Assembly (NCBI GenBank): GCA_903892415.1
Contig: CAITIQ010000287.1
Coordinates: 1 to 42,457, forward strand
Source: an uncultured delta proteobacterium
GTDB lineage: Bacteria; Myxococcota_A; Polyangia; Polyangiales; Polyangiaceae
Direction of reading: 5' to 3'
DNA length: 42,457 nucleotides
Position numbers and translations under genes: made by a program. Shown in pieces: positions 8,295-16,309 of the stretch. Below the pieces are notes generated by a model. The model saw only the letters and a list, made by a program, of their open reading frames with translations, ran no database searches and was not told the DNA's origin. Every line of letters starts with the position of its first letter. Within the stretch, counting starts at the first letter, position 1.

Positions 8295-8392
8295 CCTTTC
8301 TCCCCGGCTTGAGACTGGGCTAGGAGGGTCATGCGTTCGGGGCGTAGCCGCGCAGGTTGACGGCTCTTCGACCTCGCGCGCCGAGAGAGCCC

Positions 8393-11008
8393 ATGCTTCG
8401 CACGAGCCGTTTGCGACCGAGCTTCACGACCGTTCTTGCCGCCCTAATCGTGTCCACCGCTGGGTGCGGGGATGACACCGGAACGGGCGCCTCTGGCGCC
8501 AACAACCCGACGGGAGGTGGCGGTGCCACCACCGGGGGAGCAGGAGGGGACGGCGGTGCAACTGGAGGTACGGGCGGCGTCGCCAGCGGCGGCGGCGGAA
8601 ACGGTGGTTCCGGTGGTTCCGGCGGCAGCAGCTACGCCGAGATCGAATGCACCAAGACGCTCGCGCAGCCCGCGAGCGGTGTTTGTGGCGTAGCAACGCC
8701 AGGTAGCAGCGGCACGCTGCTGCGCGGAACGGTTCTCGGCGCTGACGCTATCTACCGCACCGGCTCCGTGCTGATCGACGACGCAGGCATCATCCAGTGC
8801 GTCGGCTGTGACTGTGACACCGGCGCAGGTGCCGAGGCCGACGTGGTCGACTGTCCGGACGGCGTGATCAGCCCAGGGTTGATCAACCCGCACGACCACA
8901 TCACCTTCGCCAACAACGCCCCCGCCGATTGGGGCAACACCCGCTACGACCACCGTCATGAATGGCGCACCGGCGCCAACGGCCAACCGGAAATCGACAC
9001 CAACAGCGGCGCTTCGGCCGAGGTGGTCTCCTTCGCTGAGCTTCGCTTCATCATGAGCGGCGCGACCAGCGCGGCGAGCGCCGGTGGTCGCGCTGGCCTC
9101 CTGCGCAACCTGGACGGCAACAACAACGGCGGCTTGCCCGCGCAACAGGCCGACAGCGACACCTTCCCGCTCAACGACCAAGACGGGACGATGAACGCTA
9201 GCGGTTGCAACTACGGCAACGGGCCGACCACGGCGATGGATATCGAGGGCCTACGCGGGTACCTGCCGCACATCGCCGAGGGCATCGGGCCTGAGGCTGC
9301 GAACGAGTTCGTCTGTACCTCGAGCATGGCCGTGCAGGACGCCAACGACGTGATCGAGCCGCAGAGCGCAATCATTCACGCCGTCGCTGTAACCGCGGAC
9401 GACGTTGCGCTGATGCGCGCAGAGGGCGCTTCGGTGATCTGGTCGCCGCGCTCCAACATTTCGCTTTACGGTGACACGGCCCGCGTCTCTTTGATCGATT
9501 CGCTGGGTGTGCCGCTTGCCCTCGGAACCGACTGGATGCCGTCGGGTTCGATGAACATCCTGCGTGAGCTTCACTGCGCCGATGAGTTCAACGCGAGCTA
9601 CCTCAACGGTCACTTCTCCGACCTCGCCCTCTGGCGCATGGTGACCGAGAACGCTGCCTTCGCAACGGGCACTCAGGACGCGATCGGTATGCTGAAGAAG
9701 GGCTACATCGCCGACATCGCGGTGTTCGATGCTTCGGTTCGCTCCGACTTCCGAGCTGTGATCGGTGCTGGTGTCGAGGACGTCGTGCTAGTGATGCGCG
9801 CCGGTGAAGTTCTATACGGTGACACCAGCCTGCTCGACGATACCGAGCTGGGTGCGGCTGGGTGTGAGGCGCTCGACGTTTGCGGCGTGGCCAAGCGCGC
9901 CTGCGTTGCCCAGGATCTCGGTGGCGGCGCAACGCTAGCGGGCATTCGACAAGCCGGAGAGGCCTTCTACCCCCTGTTCTTCTGCAACGACACGGTTCCG
10001 CAAGAGGAGCCGACGTGCGTTCCTTTCCGTCCCGAGTATCCGAACGGCATCTCTGCCAGCGACGGCGACGGCGACGGAATCGATGATGGCGCTGACATCT
10101 GCCCCACCATTTTCGATCCGATCCGGCCGATGGACGGTGGCTCGCAAGCCGACGGTGACGGTGACGGAATCGGCGACGCGTGCGACAAGTGCCCGACCGA
10201 GTCTGGTGAAGGCTGCACCCCTGATTCCGCCGATGACATCGATGGTGACGGGTTTGCCAATGCTGTGGACGTCTGTCCGGAGCTCGCCGGCAGCCAAGCC
10301 GATGCCGACGGCGACGGACACGGCGATGATTGCGACTCCTGCCCGAACGACCCGAACTACGGCCCCACCGCTTGCGCACTCGATATCGCCACGGTCCGAA
10401 ACCCGGCAGCCCCGGGCCACCCGGCGGTCGGAACCTCGGTCGTCGTGACTGGCTACGTAACCGCGGTGAAGCCCGACATGGGCAGCTCGCGCGGCTTCAT
10501 GATCCAGGACGGCACGGATCCTTTCAGCGGCATCTTCGTTTTCACCGGCAATCAATCGCCGGGCGTCGTTCGCGGCAACCAAGTCACGGTGACTGGCGTC
10601 TACGATGAATTCTTCAATTACTCGGAGCTCACGTCGCCCCAGACGGTGGTCGTGAACGCCGGGACGACCTTGCCGTTCGCTCCTATCCCGGTGGCTGCAA
10701 CCGGCACGCTCTCCACAGCTGCCACCGCAGAGCCCTTCGAGTCAATGCTCGTAACGGTCGGCGCTTGCAGCCTGACCACGCTCAACGTCGACAACCCGCA
10801 AGACTTCGACGAGTTCGGCGTGACCAGCGCCGGTAGCACCGAGCTGCGTATCAACGACGGTCTGTTCCCGGCGATCGACAACACCTGCGCCGTCGCCAGC
10901 AACTTCACCTCGTTCACCGGCGTTTTGGCCTACAGCTTCAACAACTACAAGCTCGAGCCGCGGGATGCCGCGGACGTCGCCGCGACGACCTGCACGCCTT
11001 TCCCGTGA
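8393..11008 (+). CDS. Large lipoprotein: amidohydrolase + thrombospondin type 3 repeats + OB-like module
   Basis: An 871-residue exported protein starting at ATG 8393 (a longer in-frame ATG at 8357 would spoil the signal peptide). The lipobox STAGC (Cys about 25) is followed by a Gly/Thr-rich linker to about residue 80. Residues about 100-500 are amidohydrolase-like: GVISPGLINPHDHITF holds the HxH metal motif, IIHAVAV may give a further His, and LALGTDWMPSGS carries the catalytic Asp. Residues about 555-657 contain Ca-binding TSP3-type repeats (SDGDGDGIDD, ADGDGDGIGDACD, DIDGDGFANAVDVCP, ADADGDGHGDDCD). The last 200 residues (VGTSVVVTGYVTAV, FMIQDG, GNQVTVTGVYDEF) resemble the OB-type domain found in secreted nucleases and DUF5689-like proteins. 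The substrate is unknown. The Ser/Thr kinase gene follows after 51 bases. Confidence 0.85.
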   Translation: MLRTSRLRPSFTTVLAALIVSTAGCGDDTGTGASGANNPTGGGGATTGGAGGDGGATGGTGGVASGGGGNGGSGGSGGSSYAEIECTKTLAQPASGVCGVATPGSSGTLLRGTVLGADAIYRTGSVLIDDAGIIQCVGCDCDTGAGAEADVVDCPDGVISPGLINPHDHITFANNAPADWGNTRYDHRHEWRTGANGQPEIDTNSGASAEVVSFAELRFIMSGATSAASAGGRAGLLRNLDGNNNGGLPAQQADSDTFPLNDQDGTMNASGCNYGNGPTTAMDIEGLRGYLPHIAEGIGPEAANEFVCTSSMAVQDANDVIEPQSAIIHAVAVTADDVALMRAEGASVIWSPRSNISLYGDTARVSLIDSLGVPLALGTDWMPSGSMNILRELHCADEFNASYLNGHFSDLALWRMVTENAAFATGTQDAIGMLKKGYIADIAVFDASVRSDFRAVIGAGVEDVVLVMRAGEVLYGDTSLLDDTELGAAGCEALDVCGVAKRACVAQDLGGGATLAGIRQAGEAFYPLFFCNDTVPQEEPTCVPFRPEYPNGISASDGDGDGIDDGADICPTIFDPIRPMDGGSQADGDGDGIGDACDKCPTESGEGCTPDSADDIDGDGFANAVDVCPELAGSQADADGDGHGDDCDSCPNDPNYGPTACALDIATVRNPAAPGHPAVGTSVVVTGYVTAVKPDMGSSRGFMIQDGTDPFSGIFVFTGNQSPGVVRGNQVTVTGVYDEFFNYSELTSPQTVVVNAGTTLPFAPIPVAATGTLSTAATAEPFESMLVTVGACSLTTLNVDNPQDFDEFGVTSAGSTELRINDGLFPAIDNTCAVASNFTSFTGVLAYSFNNYKLEPRDAADVAATTCTPFP
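10051..10365 (+). repeat. Thrombospondin type 3-like Ca-binding repeats (coding)
   Basis: Within the large lipoprotein gene, about four DxDxDG-type calcium loops occur, each flanked by Cys-Pro (GADICP, DKCP, VDVCP, DSCP). Copies are diverged in sequence and in spacing, so this is a protein repeat rather than a DNA tandem repeat. Such segments act as rigid, calcium-dependent stalks on outer-membrane or surface proteins. Confidence 0.85.
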
Positions 11009-11059
11009 GCACGGGCGCCTCTGCTTTAGTACGCGTCACTTACCAGGTAGAGTAACGCC

Positions 11060-12676
11060 GTGACTTCAGGCGAGCACCCTGCGAGCGGTTCCGGACACGG
11101 TCCGCCATCTTCGATGGCGGACTCCACTCCGTCCATAGCCGCTGGAACGATCGTTCTGGAGAAGTACAGCGTGGTTAGCACGCTGGGCATCGGTGGAATG
11201 GGGCTGGTGGTTGCGGCGATGCACACGTCGCTCGGCACGCCAGTCGCGATCAAGTTCTTGCTCCCCCAGTTCGCGAGTTCGTCCGACGCGACGCGACGCT
11301 TTCTGCGTGAAGCGCAAGCCGCGTCCAAGATCGCCAGCGAGCACATCGTCCGCGTCTTCGATACGGGCTTCTCGCAGAACTACGGACCGTACATCGTCAT
11401 GGAGTACCTTGAGGGGTCGGACCTCTCGAGGCGACTTCGTCACGGTGGTCCGCTCTCGATCGAGCTGGCGATCGACTTCGTGGTTCAGGCCGCCCTCGCG
11501 CTGACCGAGGCGCACGCCAACGGCATCGTTCACCGCGACGTCAAGCCCGCAAACCTTTACGTGGTTGAGCGACCGGACGGCGCGCCGCTGCTGAAGGTGC
11601 TCGACTTCGGTATCTCCAAGGTCAGTGAAGCGTCTTCGCTCGAGGTGACAAAGACGCAAGCCATCCTCGGCTCGGGTCTCTACATGTCGCCCGAACAGAT
11701 GAAGTCGAGCAAAGCGGTCGACCATCGAACGGACATTTACGCGCTTGGCGTCACCATGTTCGAGTTGCTCACCCGTACGCAGCCCTTTACCGCCGAGTCG
11801 TTCGCTGAGCTGGCGATCAAAGTGAACATGGAACCGCCGACGCCGCTCGCCTCGCTGCGAGCCGACGTAAGCCAGGAGCTCGCGGAGGTGATCGAGCAGG
11901 CGTACGCCAAGAAGGCCGAGGACCGCTATCAGTCGATGGGGGAATTCGCGCTGGCGCTCAGCCCCTGGGCAATGCCGAGCACCCGCGAGAACATCGAGGC
12001 CCTCGCTCGAACGGAGACAAGGCGCGGGCGCGCGCCGTCGCTGCGACCTTCGGCGCTCTACGGCAACAACTCAAGAAACTCCTCGCCGAGCCTTTATCCA
12101 CCTGGGACTTATGGAGATCTGCGGATCCCGCTCGCGCCCTCATTGCCCACTCCGTCGTCGCTGGGCGTAGATACGTTCGGCTTGTCCAACAAGAACGCGA
12201 CCACGCTGGACCCGATGGGGCCGACCAGCGTGATGACGGTGCCCAAGAGTCGCAGCCTGCTTGGTGGGGGCGTCGCGGTCGGCGTGTTATCCACCGCAGC
12301 GCTAGCGGCTTTCGTGTTGACGCGATCGCCTGCTGAGCCTGAGGGAGCGGGCCGTAACGCTCAGGCCGCCTCGGCCGAGCAGCGAGCCGCCGATAGCTCC
12401 CCGCGACCAAGTGATTCAGCGCCGCTGGTCAGCGCGGCGTCGGCTACGCCAAGCGAGCTTGCTTCCAGCGTGACGAGCAAGCCCTCGGCCGTGAGCAACG
12501 CCACCGTGAAGGCTGCGCCCAGCGTTTCCGCGACAGCAACGCCGAGTCAAATCGCCGCCCCTCCGAGTGCGGCACCAACCGCAACAGCTGCGGTCACGAC
12601 GGTTCCCACCGCCGAGCCTGCGCCCTGCAAACTGCGCGACATCGACGGAACCCTCCGCGACTGCCCACCGAAGTAA
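11060..12676 (+). CDS. Transmembrane Hanks-type Ser/Thr protein kinase
   Basis: A 538-residue kinase starting at GTG 11060 (AGGTAGAG upstream; ATG 11114 is an alternative). The cytoplasmic kinase domain covers about residues 33-300: Gly loop LGIGGMGLV, VAIKF (ATP-binding Lys), HRDVKPANL (catalytic loop), DFGIS (metal), then LGSGLYMSPEQM and the HRTDIYALG segment. All catalytic residues are present. After a Ser/Pro-rich linker, one membrane helix (about 400-421, GGGVAVGVLSTAALAAFVLT) leads to an Ala/Ser/Pro-rich extracytoplasmic tail ending in a short Cys-containing motif (CKLRDIDGTLRDC). There is no PASTA or other recognised sensor domain. A possible relay to the FHA-domain regulator at 4769 is inference only. 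Confidence 0.94.
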   Translation: MTSGEHPASGSGHGPPSSMADSTPSIAAGTIVLEKYSVVSTLGIGGMGLVVAAMHTSLGTPVAIKFLLPQFASSSDATRRFLREAQAASKIASEHIVRVFDTGFSQNYGPYIVMEYLEGSDLSRRLRHGGPLSIELAIDFVVQAALALTEAHANGIVHRDVKPANLYVVERPDGAPLLKVLDFGISKVSEASSLEVTKTQAILGSGLYMSPEQMKSSKAVDHRTDIYALGVTMFELLTRTQPFTAESFAELAIKVNMEPPTPLASLRADVSQELAEVIEQAYAKKAEDRYQSMGEFALALSPWAMPSTRENIEALARTETRRGRAPSLRPSALYGNNSRNSSPSLYPPGTYGDLRIPLAPSLPTPSSLGVDTFGLSNKNATTLDPMGPTSVMTVPKSRSLLGGGVAVGVLSTAALAAFVLTRSPAEPEGAGRNAQAASAEQRAADSSPRPSDSAPLVSAASATPSELASSVTSKPSAVSNATVKAAPSVSATATPSQIAAPPSAAPTATAAVTTVPTAEPAPCKLRDIDGTLRDCPPK

Positions 12677-12790
12677 ATCCGACTGATCGCGCGACGCAGA
12701 CGCAGCTCAATTTAAGCTCAGCGCTCAATCGGTGAGGCCAAGAAGCCGTGCATAGGAATTGAGAAGCCGCCACCGTAAACTCGGCGGTGA

Positions 12791-13564
12791 ATGGCCAAGA
12801 GCACCACAATAAGAACGGTGTCGCGCGCAATGCTCGCGGGGAACGTCGAGGTGGTGTTCCAACCGATCGTGGATATTCGCAGCGGGGGTCTATTCGCCTA
12901 CGAGGCGCTCGCGCGAACCAGCAAATTCGACGGTCCGATCGCCCTTTTCGATGCCGCCGTTGCTCAGAAGCAAGTTGGACGCTTGGGCAGGCACCTTCGT
13001 GAGCTTGCGACGGCCAGTTGTCCGGCGCACGCGCTGTTTCTCAACGTGCATCCGGTTGAGCTGGCCGAGCACTGGCTGGTTCAGCCCGACGACCCGCTGT
13101 TCATGCATGAGCCCGGCGTGTTTCTTGAGATCACCGAGAGCGTGCCGCTTAGTCATCACGCCCTGGTGCAGTCGGTCTTGAGTGAGCTGCGCGGCAAAGG
13201 CATCGGCATCGTGGTGGACGATCTCGGTGCTGGCTATTCAAACCTCAGCTACATCGCCGATCTCCACCCGCAGTTCGTGAAGGTGGACCGTGGCCTCGTG
13301 ACTGCGCTGCACCAAGATTCACGGCGGCAAAAGCTTCTGGCCGGGATGGCGCGCCTCTGTGCCGACCTCGGCGCGCAGGTGGTAGCCGAGGGCATCGAGA
13401 CGCGTGACGAGCTCCTGGCAGCGCGCGACGCCGGCGTTCAATTCGCTCAGGGGTACTTCGTCGCGAGGCCAGCCGCGCGGCCGCCCCTGCCGGAGATCGC
13501 GACCTGGGCGCAACGCAAGTCGCCCTCAACCGTGATGAAGCGGCGACGGTCGAAGCTCCGTTAG
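12791..13564 (+). CDS. Stand-alone EAL-domain c-di-GMP phosphodiesterase
   Basis: A 257-residue protein that is almost entirely one EAL domain, expected to linearise cyclic di-GMP. The catalytic set looks intact: E38 (YEALAR), N85 (LNVHP), E113 in LEITES, D143-D144 (DDLGAG), K164 (VKVD), E200 (VAEGIE) and Q220 (QGYF). There is no GGDEF, PAS, receiver or membrane segment, so it is cytosolic and without a recognisable input domain; the C-terminus is very basic (KRRRSKLR). Start is ATG 12791 with only a weak GC-rich ribosome binding site. It lies 114 bases after the kinase gene and faces the PEGA-like gene tail to tail. Confidence 0.92.
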   Translation: MAKSTTIRTVSRAMLAGNVEVVFQPIVDIRSGGLFAYEALARTSKFDGPIALFDAAVAQKQVGRLGRHLRELATASCPAHALFLNVHPVELAEHWLVQPDDPLFMHEPGVFLEITESVPLSHHALVQSVLSELRGKGIGIVVDDLGAGYSNLSYIADLHPQFVKVDRGLVTALHQDSRRQKLLAGMARLCADLGAQVVAEGIETRDELLAARDAGVQFAQGYFVARPAARPPLPEIATWAQRKSPSTVMKRRRSKLR

Positions 13565-13584
13565 CTACGCCGTGTGCGCGTAGC
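13564..13584. terminator. Candidate hairpin terminator between convergent genes
   Basis: A perfect 7-bp stem (GCTACGC / GCGTAGC) with a 7-base loop begins at the last base of the EAL gene and lies in the 39-base gap between convergent genes. It has no T-run on either side, so it may only assist termination or be incidental. Confidence 0.35.
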
Positions 13585-13603
13585 AGCGGTCAGCCAACGG
13601 CCT

Positions 13604-15469
13604 TCAATCGAGGGTGCCACTCACCGTGAGCCACGGAGGAGAGAAGGCGGCCGAGGTCCCAACGGGAAGTGGTTGAGCAAGGTTCGGCCCCAAGCCGATC
13701 TGCAGGCCGCGCGTTGCCTCTTTCTTCGGCAGCGTAAGCTCTGTCTCGCCGCTGAATTCACGCGCTGGAAGCAGCTTGGCGGTGGAGTCCTCGTTCGGAT
13801 CGTAGATGAACAGAAAGATCGATAGGCCGGCGAAGACGCCGGCCGCGCCCATGATCCCGTACGACGTGTAAAGCAGCGGATCGTGAAGGCTGTCGGCAGG
13901 GTCAACGGAGCCCTCGACATAGCGATTCAGCACGATACCGCCGCCCACGCAGCCAGCGGCCAAGAGCGTCGTGATGACGGCCGCGCCCTTGCCCGGCGCC
14001 TCCTCGAGCTTGGCGCGAATTGGGATCTCCTGACCGCGCGGGATTTGGATGAAGTTCTCGTAGGCTTTGCGGCCCGAGGCATCGATCTCAATCTCGTGCT
14101 CGCCAGCAGGAAGCCGAATGCGCAGCGGATCGCCGTTCTTCTTGTAGGTCCCGATCGTATTGCCGTCGACCTCGACCTCGACCTCATCGGCGTCACCGGT
14201 AATGAGCACGTAGCCGTACCCGACGCGCTCGAGCGGCGCGTCCACCTTCACGGTTTGGCCTTGCACCACGTTCACCGTCTTCTCGAGCGTCACGAAGCCG
14301 GGCGCTTCAATCCAGAGCTTGTGTTCCCCGGGCGTGAGTTCGATCGAGTTGGGTCCGACTGCGCGGGGCGCGTTTTTGTGAGGCGGCGGGTCGTCGACGA
14401 AGATCTGGCCGTTGGTGATCGGCATCGTGATCTCCATCCGCCCCACGAAATCACCCTGGGAAAGGCCGGCACGGTACACGTAGACGCGGCCGTCCTCGAA
14501 GGTGAACTGCGAGCCGGTGGGGTTGTAATCGCGAAAGCCCTCCACGATCACGAAGTAGGTCCCGGAGCTGACCGAAAGGTTGGTGGGAGCAGTCAGGCCG
14601 CTAACGATGCGCTTGTATCCAGGAGCATTCGGCTTCTTCGGATCGAGCATCCCAGCCTTGGGATCAACCTTCTCGAAGATGCTGACGGGAGCCCCCGGAG
14701 GATCGCTCTCGACGAAAATCAGCGACTTGATTTCGGCCTTTTGGGAGCTGGCGCTGGTTTCTCCTCCGGTCTGCGCCGCAGCCTCCTTCTTCAGCCGCTC
14801 GATCGTCTTCTCGATGTCGGCGCGATCCGGCGCGTTGGGTTCGGCCTTGAGGAACCGTGTGTAGATGTCGATCGCCTTTTCGCGATCGGCGGCGCGTTCA
14901 GCCGCGACCGCTGCATTGAAAAGGAAGGCGCTGAAGCGATGCTTCTCGTACGCGGCGGTGAACTCGGCTGCCGCTTCGACGAACTTCTCGTCGGCGAACA
15001 GGCGCTGGCCCTTCTCCATCCGACTTCGCGCATCGTCGATGTCCTTCGCTAGCGGGCCACCCTTGGCGTCCACCGCGGGGGGAGGGGGCTCGGTTGGGGG
15101 CGGCGGCTGCTTGGGTCGCTCGCTGCTCTCCACCGGCGCCGGCGGGATGTCCGCTGAGCCGGAAGGGGCGGCCGAGCTGGGCGGGGGAGCCGCGCTCGAC
15201 GAAGGAGCTGCGCTCGACGAAGGAGCTGCACTCGACGAAGGAGCTGCACTCGACGAAGGGGCTGCACTCGAGGCGCTCGAGGGCGCGCTTGCCCCGCTCG
15301 AGTTCGAACCACTCGTTGACTTGGCAGCCGACGCCGTGGCGGTTGCCGCGCTCCCGGATGGTTTGGCGGAGCCAGCAGGCTGCGCGCCTCCCACCCTCGG
15401 TTGGAGAAAGGGGAGCGCGAGCACGAGGCCCACCGCCGTCACCAAGCCAACCCTACCCAAACGCACCAT
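13604..15469 (-). CDS. Exported TPR/PEGA-like protein with low-complexity repeat region
   Basis: A 621-residue envelope protein. A signal peptide (residues 1-29, VGLVTAVGLVLALPF) is followed by a Ser/Ala/Pro-rich stretch to about 140 that includes near-perfect AAPSSS repeats. Residues about 150-235 form an alpha-helical TPR-like unit (SRMEKGQRLFADEKFVEAAA, AIDIYTRFLKAEP). Residues about 245-495 carry beta-rich PEGA-type segments (SDPPGAPVSIFEK, ELTPGEHKLWIEAPGF, DEVEVEVDGNTIGTYKK, IRLPAGEHEIEID). Two C-terminal hydrophobic helices (about 507-525 and 541-562) suggest membrane anchoring. PEGA domains occur in surface-associated proteins of this phylum; no enzyme activity is expected. AAGGGG precedes the ATG, nine bases after the upstream endonuclease gene. 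Confidence 0.8.
   Translation of the reverse strand: MVRLGRVGLVTAVGLVLALPFLQPRVGGAQPAGSAKPSGSAATATASAAKSTSGSNSSGASAPSSASSAAPSSSAAPSSSAAPSSSAAPSSSAAPPPSSAAPSGSADIPPAPVESSERPKQPPPPTEPPPPAVDAKGGPLAKDIDDARSRMEKGQRLFADEKFVEAAAEFTAAYEKHRFSAFLFNAAVAAERAADREKAIDIYTRFLKAEPNAPDRADIEKTIERLKKEAAAQTGGETSASSQKAEIKSLIFVESDPPGAPVSIFEKVDPKAGMLDPKKPNAPGYKRIVSGLTAPTNLSVSSGTYFVIVEGFRDYNPTGSQFTFEDGRVYVYRAGLSQGDFVGRMEITMPITNGQIFVDDPPPHKNAPRAVGPNSIELTPGEHKLWIEAPGFVTLEKTVNVVQGQTVKVDAPLERVGYGYVLITGDADEVEVEVDGNTIGTYKKNGDPLRIRLPAGEHEIEIDASGRKAYENFIQIPRGQEIPIRAKLEEAPGKGAAVITTLLAAGCVGGGIVLNRYVEGSVDPADSLHDPLLYTSYGIMGAAGVFAGLSIFLFIYDPNEDSTAKLLPAREFSGETELTLPKKEATRGLQIGLGPNLAQPLPVGTSAAFSPPWLTVSGTLD
15187..15271. repeat. 18-bp tandem repeat encoding AAPSSS
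   Basis: Four successive 18-base units begin at 15187, 15205, 15223 and 15241, differing by one or two bases (on the plus strand GAGCTGCACTCGACGAAG), followed by a degenerate fifth. They sit inside the low-complexity region of the PEGA-like gene and keep the frame. The near identity suggests recent expansion by slippage. Confidence 0.92.
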
Positions 15470-15478
15470 GGGTACCCC

Positions 15479-16309
15479 TTAGCTCATCCGAAGCTCAGCG
15501 AGCACACCGTAGTGATCCGAGGGCGCGACTCGATCCCCGGACTCCACCACCTCGTTGAGACAGACTTTCGCCGACAAGGGCAGGCCACGGCCTTGGGAGT
15601 CGGGGCCCTGAACCAACACATAGTCGATTCGTCTTGGCGCCTCGAAGGTCAGACCGGCATGAGGATTTTCTTCCGGGTGAAACGTAAAGCCCGGTCCGAC
15701 GCCCACCCGCTCGAAGCAGTCGGTGAAGTGGATGCTGCGGCGCTCGAGCGCGTGTTTGCCCAGTAGGAAGCGGATTTCCGTGGTGTCGGGGGCTGCGTTG
15801 AGATCCCCAACCAACACCGCCGGTAGGTCGCCGGCGCGGACGACGGACGGCACAAAATCGGCGAGCCCGAGAACCTGCTCCTCACGCAGGAAACCCTCGT
15901 CGAACTTCCACGAAAGGTGAGTGACAAAGAACGGTACCAAGCCCGCCGGCGTCTCGACCCGGGCAAAGTGCGCCGAACGTGCGTCGCTCCCGGGAAGCGT
16001 GAAGGTCTCATCTTGGTGCAATGGGAAGCGCGAAATGATGGCGTTTCCGAACTGGTCGCCGTTCTCGTAGCTGAAGGCGGGCCCGAACGACACGAAGGTC
16101 TCGGCCGGTCCCCCAGCTGCTGACCAAGCGTCGGCTAAGGCGCACGCCTGGCATTGGTCTCTGCGCCCGCGCGGTTTGTGGATGACTTCCTGAACGCCGA
16201 TGATATCGGGGTTCAGCTCAGCGATTCCCTTTGTGAGGAGTCGCAGCCTATCCTCCCACGGTCCTTGTCGATTCCAGATGTTGATGGTTAGAACGCGCAG
16301 CGGGAGCAT
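15479..16309 (-). CDS. Endonuclease/exonuclease/phosphatase family protein
   Basis: A 276-residue Mg-dependent phosphodiesterase-fold enzyme. Motifs in order: LRVLTINIWN (Asn), DIIGVQEV (metal-binding Glu), FVTHLSWKF (His), LVGDLNAAPDTTEI (catalytic DxN) and APSDHYGV (terminal Asp-His pair). Substrates of this superfamily include DNA, phosphoinositides and sphingomyelin; the target here is unknown. A CQAC pair early in the protein is unusual. I chose ATG 16309 because the core first strand begins three residues later; an upstream ATG at 16375 would add 22 residues that overlap the divergent gene. The stop lies nine bases before the PEGA-like gene, so the two form an operon. No signal peptide is present. 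Confidence 0.88.
   Translation of the reverse strand: MLPLRVLTINIWNRQGPWEDRLRLLTKGIAELNPDIIGVQEVIHKPRGRRDQCQACALADAWSAAGGPAETFVSFGPAFSYENGDQFGNAIISRFPLHQDETFTLPGSDARSAHFARVETPAGLVPFFVTHLSWKFDEGFLREEQVLGLADFVPSVVRAGDLPAVLVGDLNAAPDTTEIRFLLGKHALERRSIHFTDCFERVGVGPGFTFHPEENPHAGLTFEAPRRIDYVLVQGPDSQGRGLPLSAKVCLNEVVESGDRVAPSDHYGVLAELRMS

Noticed and set aside
12696..12725. Repeated GCTCAAT elements between the kinase and EAL genes as operators
   Set aside because: Only two short imperfect copies without symmetry; not distinguishable from chance.
14865..15482. Long open frame on the plus strand opposite the PEGA-like gene
   Set aside because: It is antisense to a well-supported gene and consists of the reversed low-complexity repeat; no ribosome binding site or domain.
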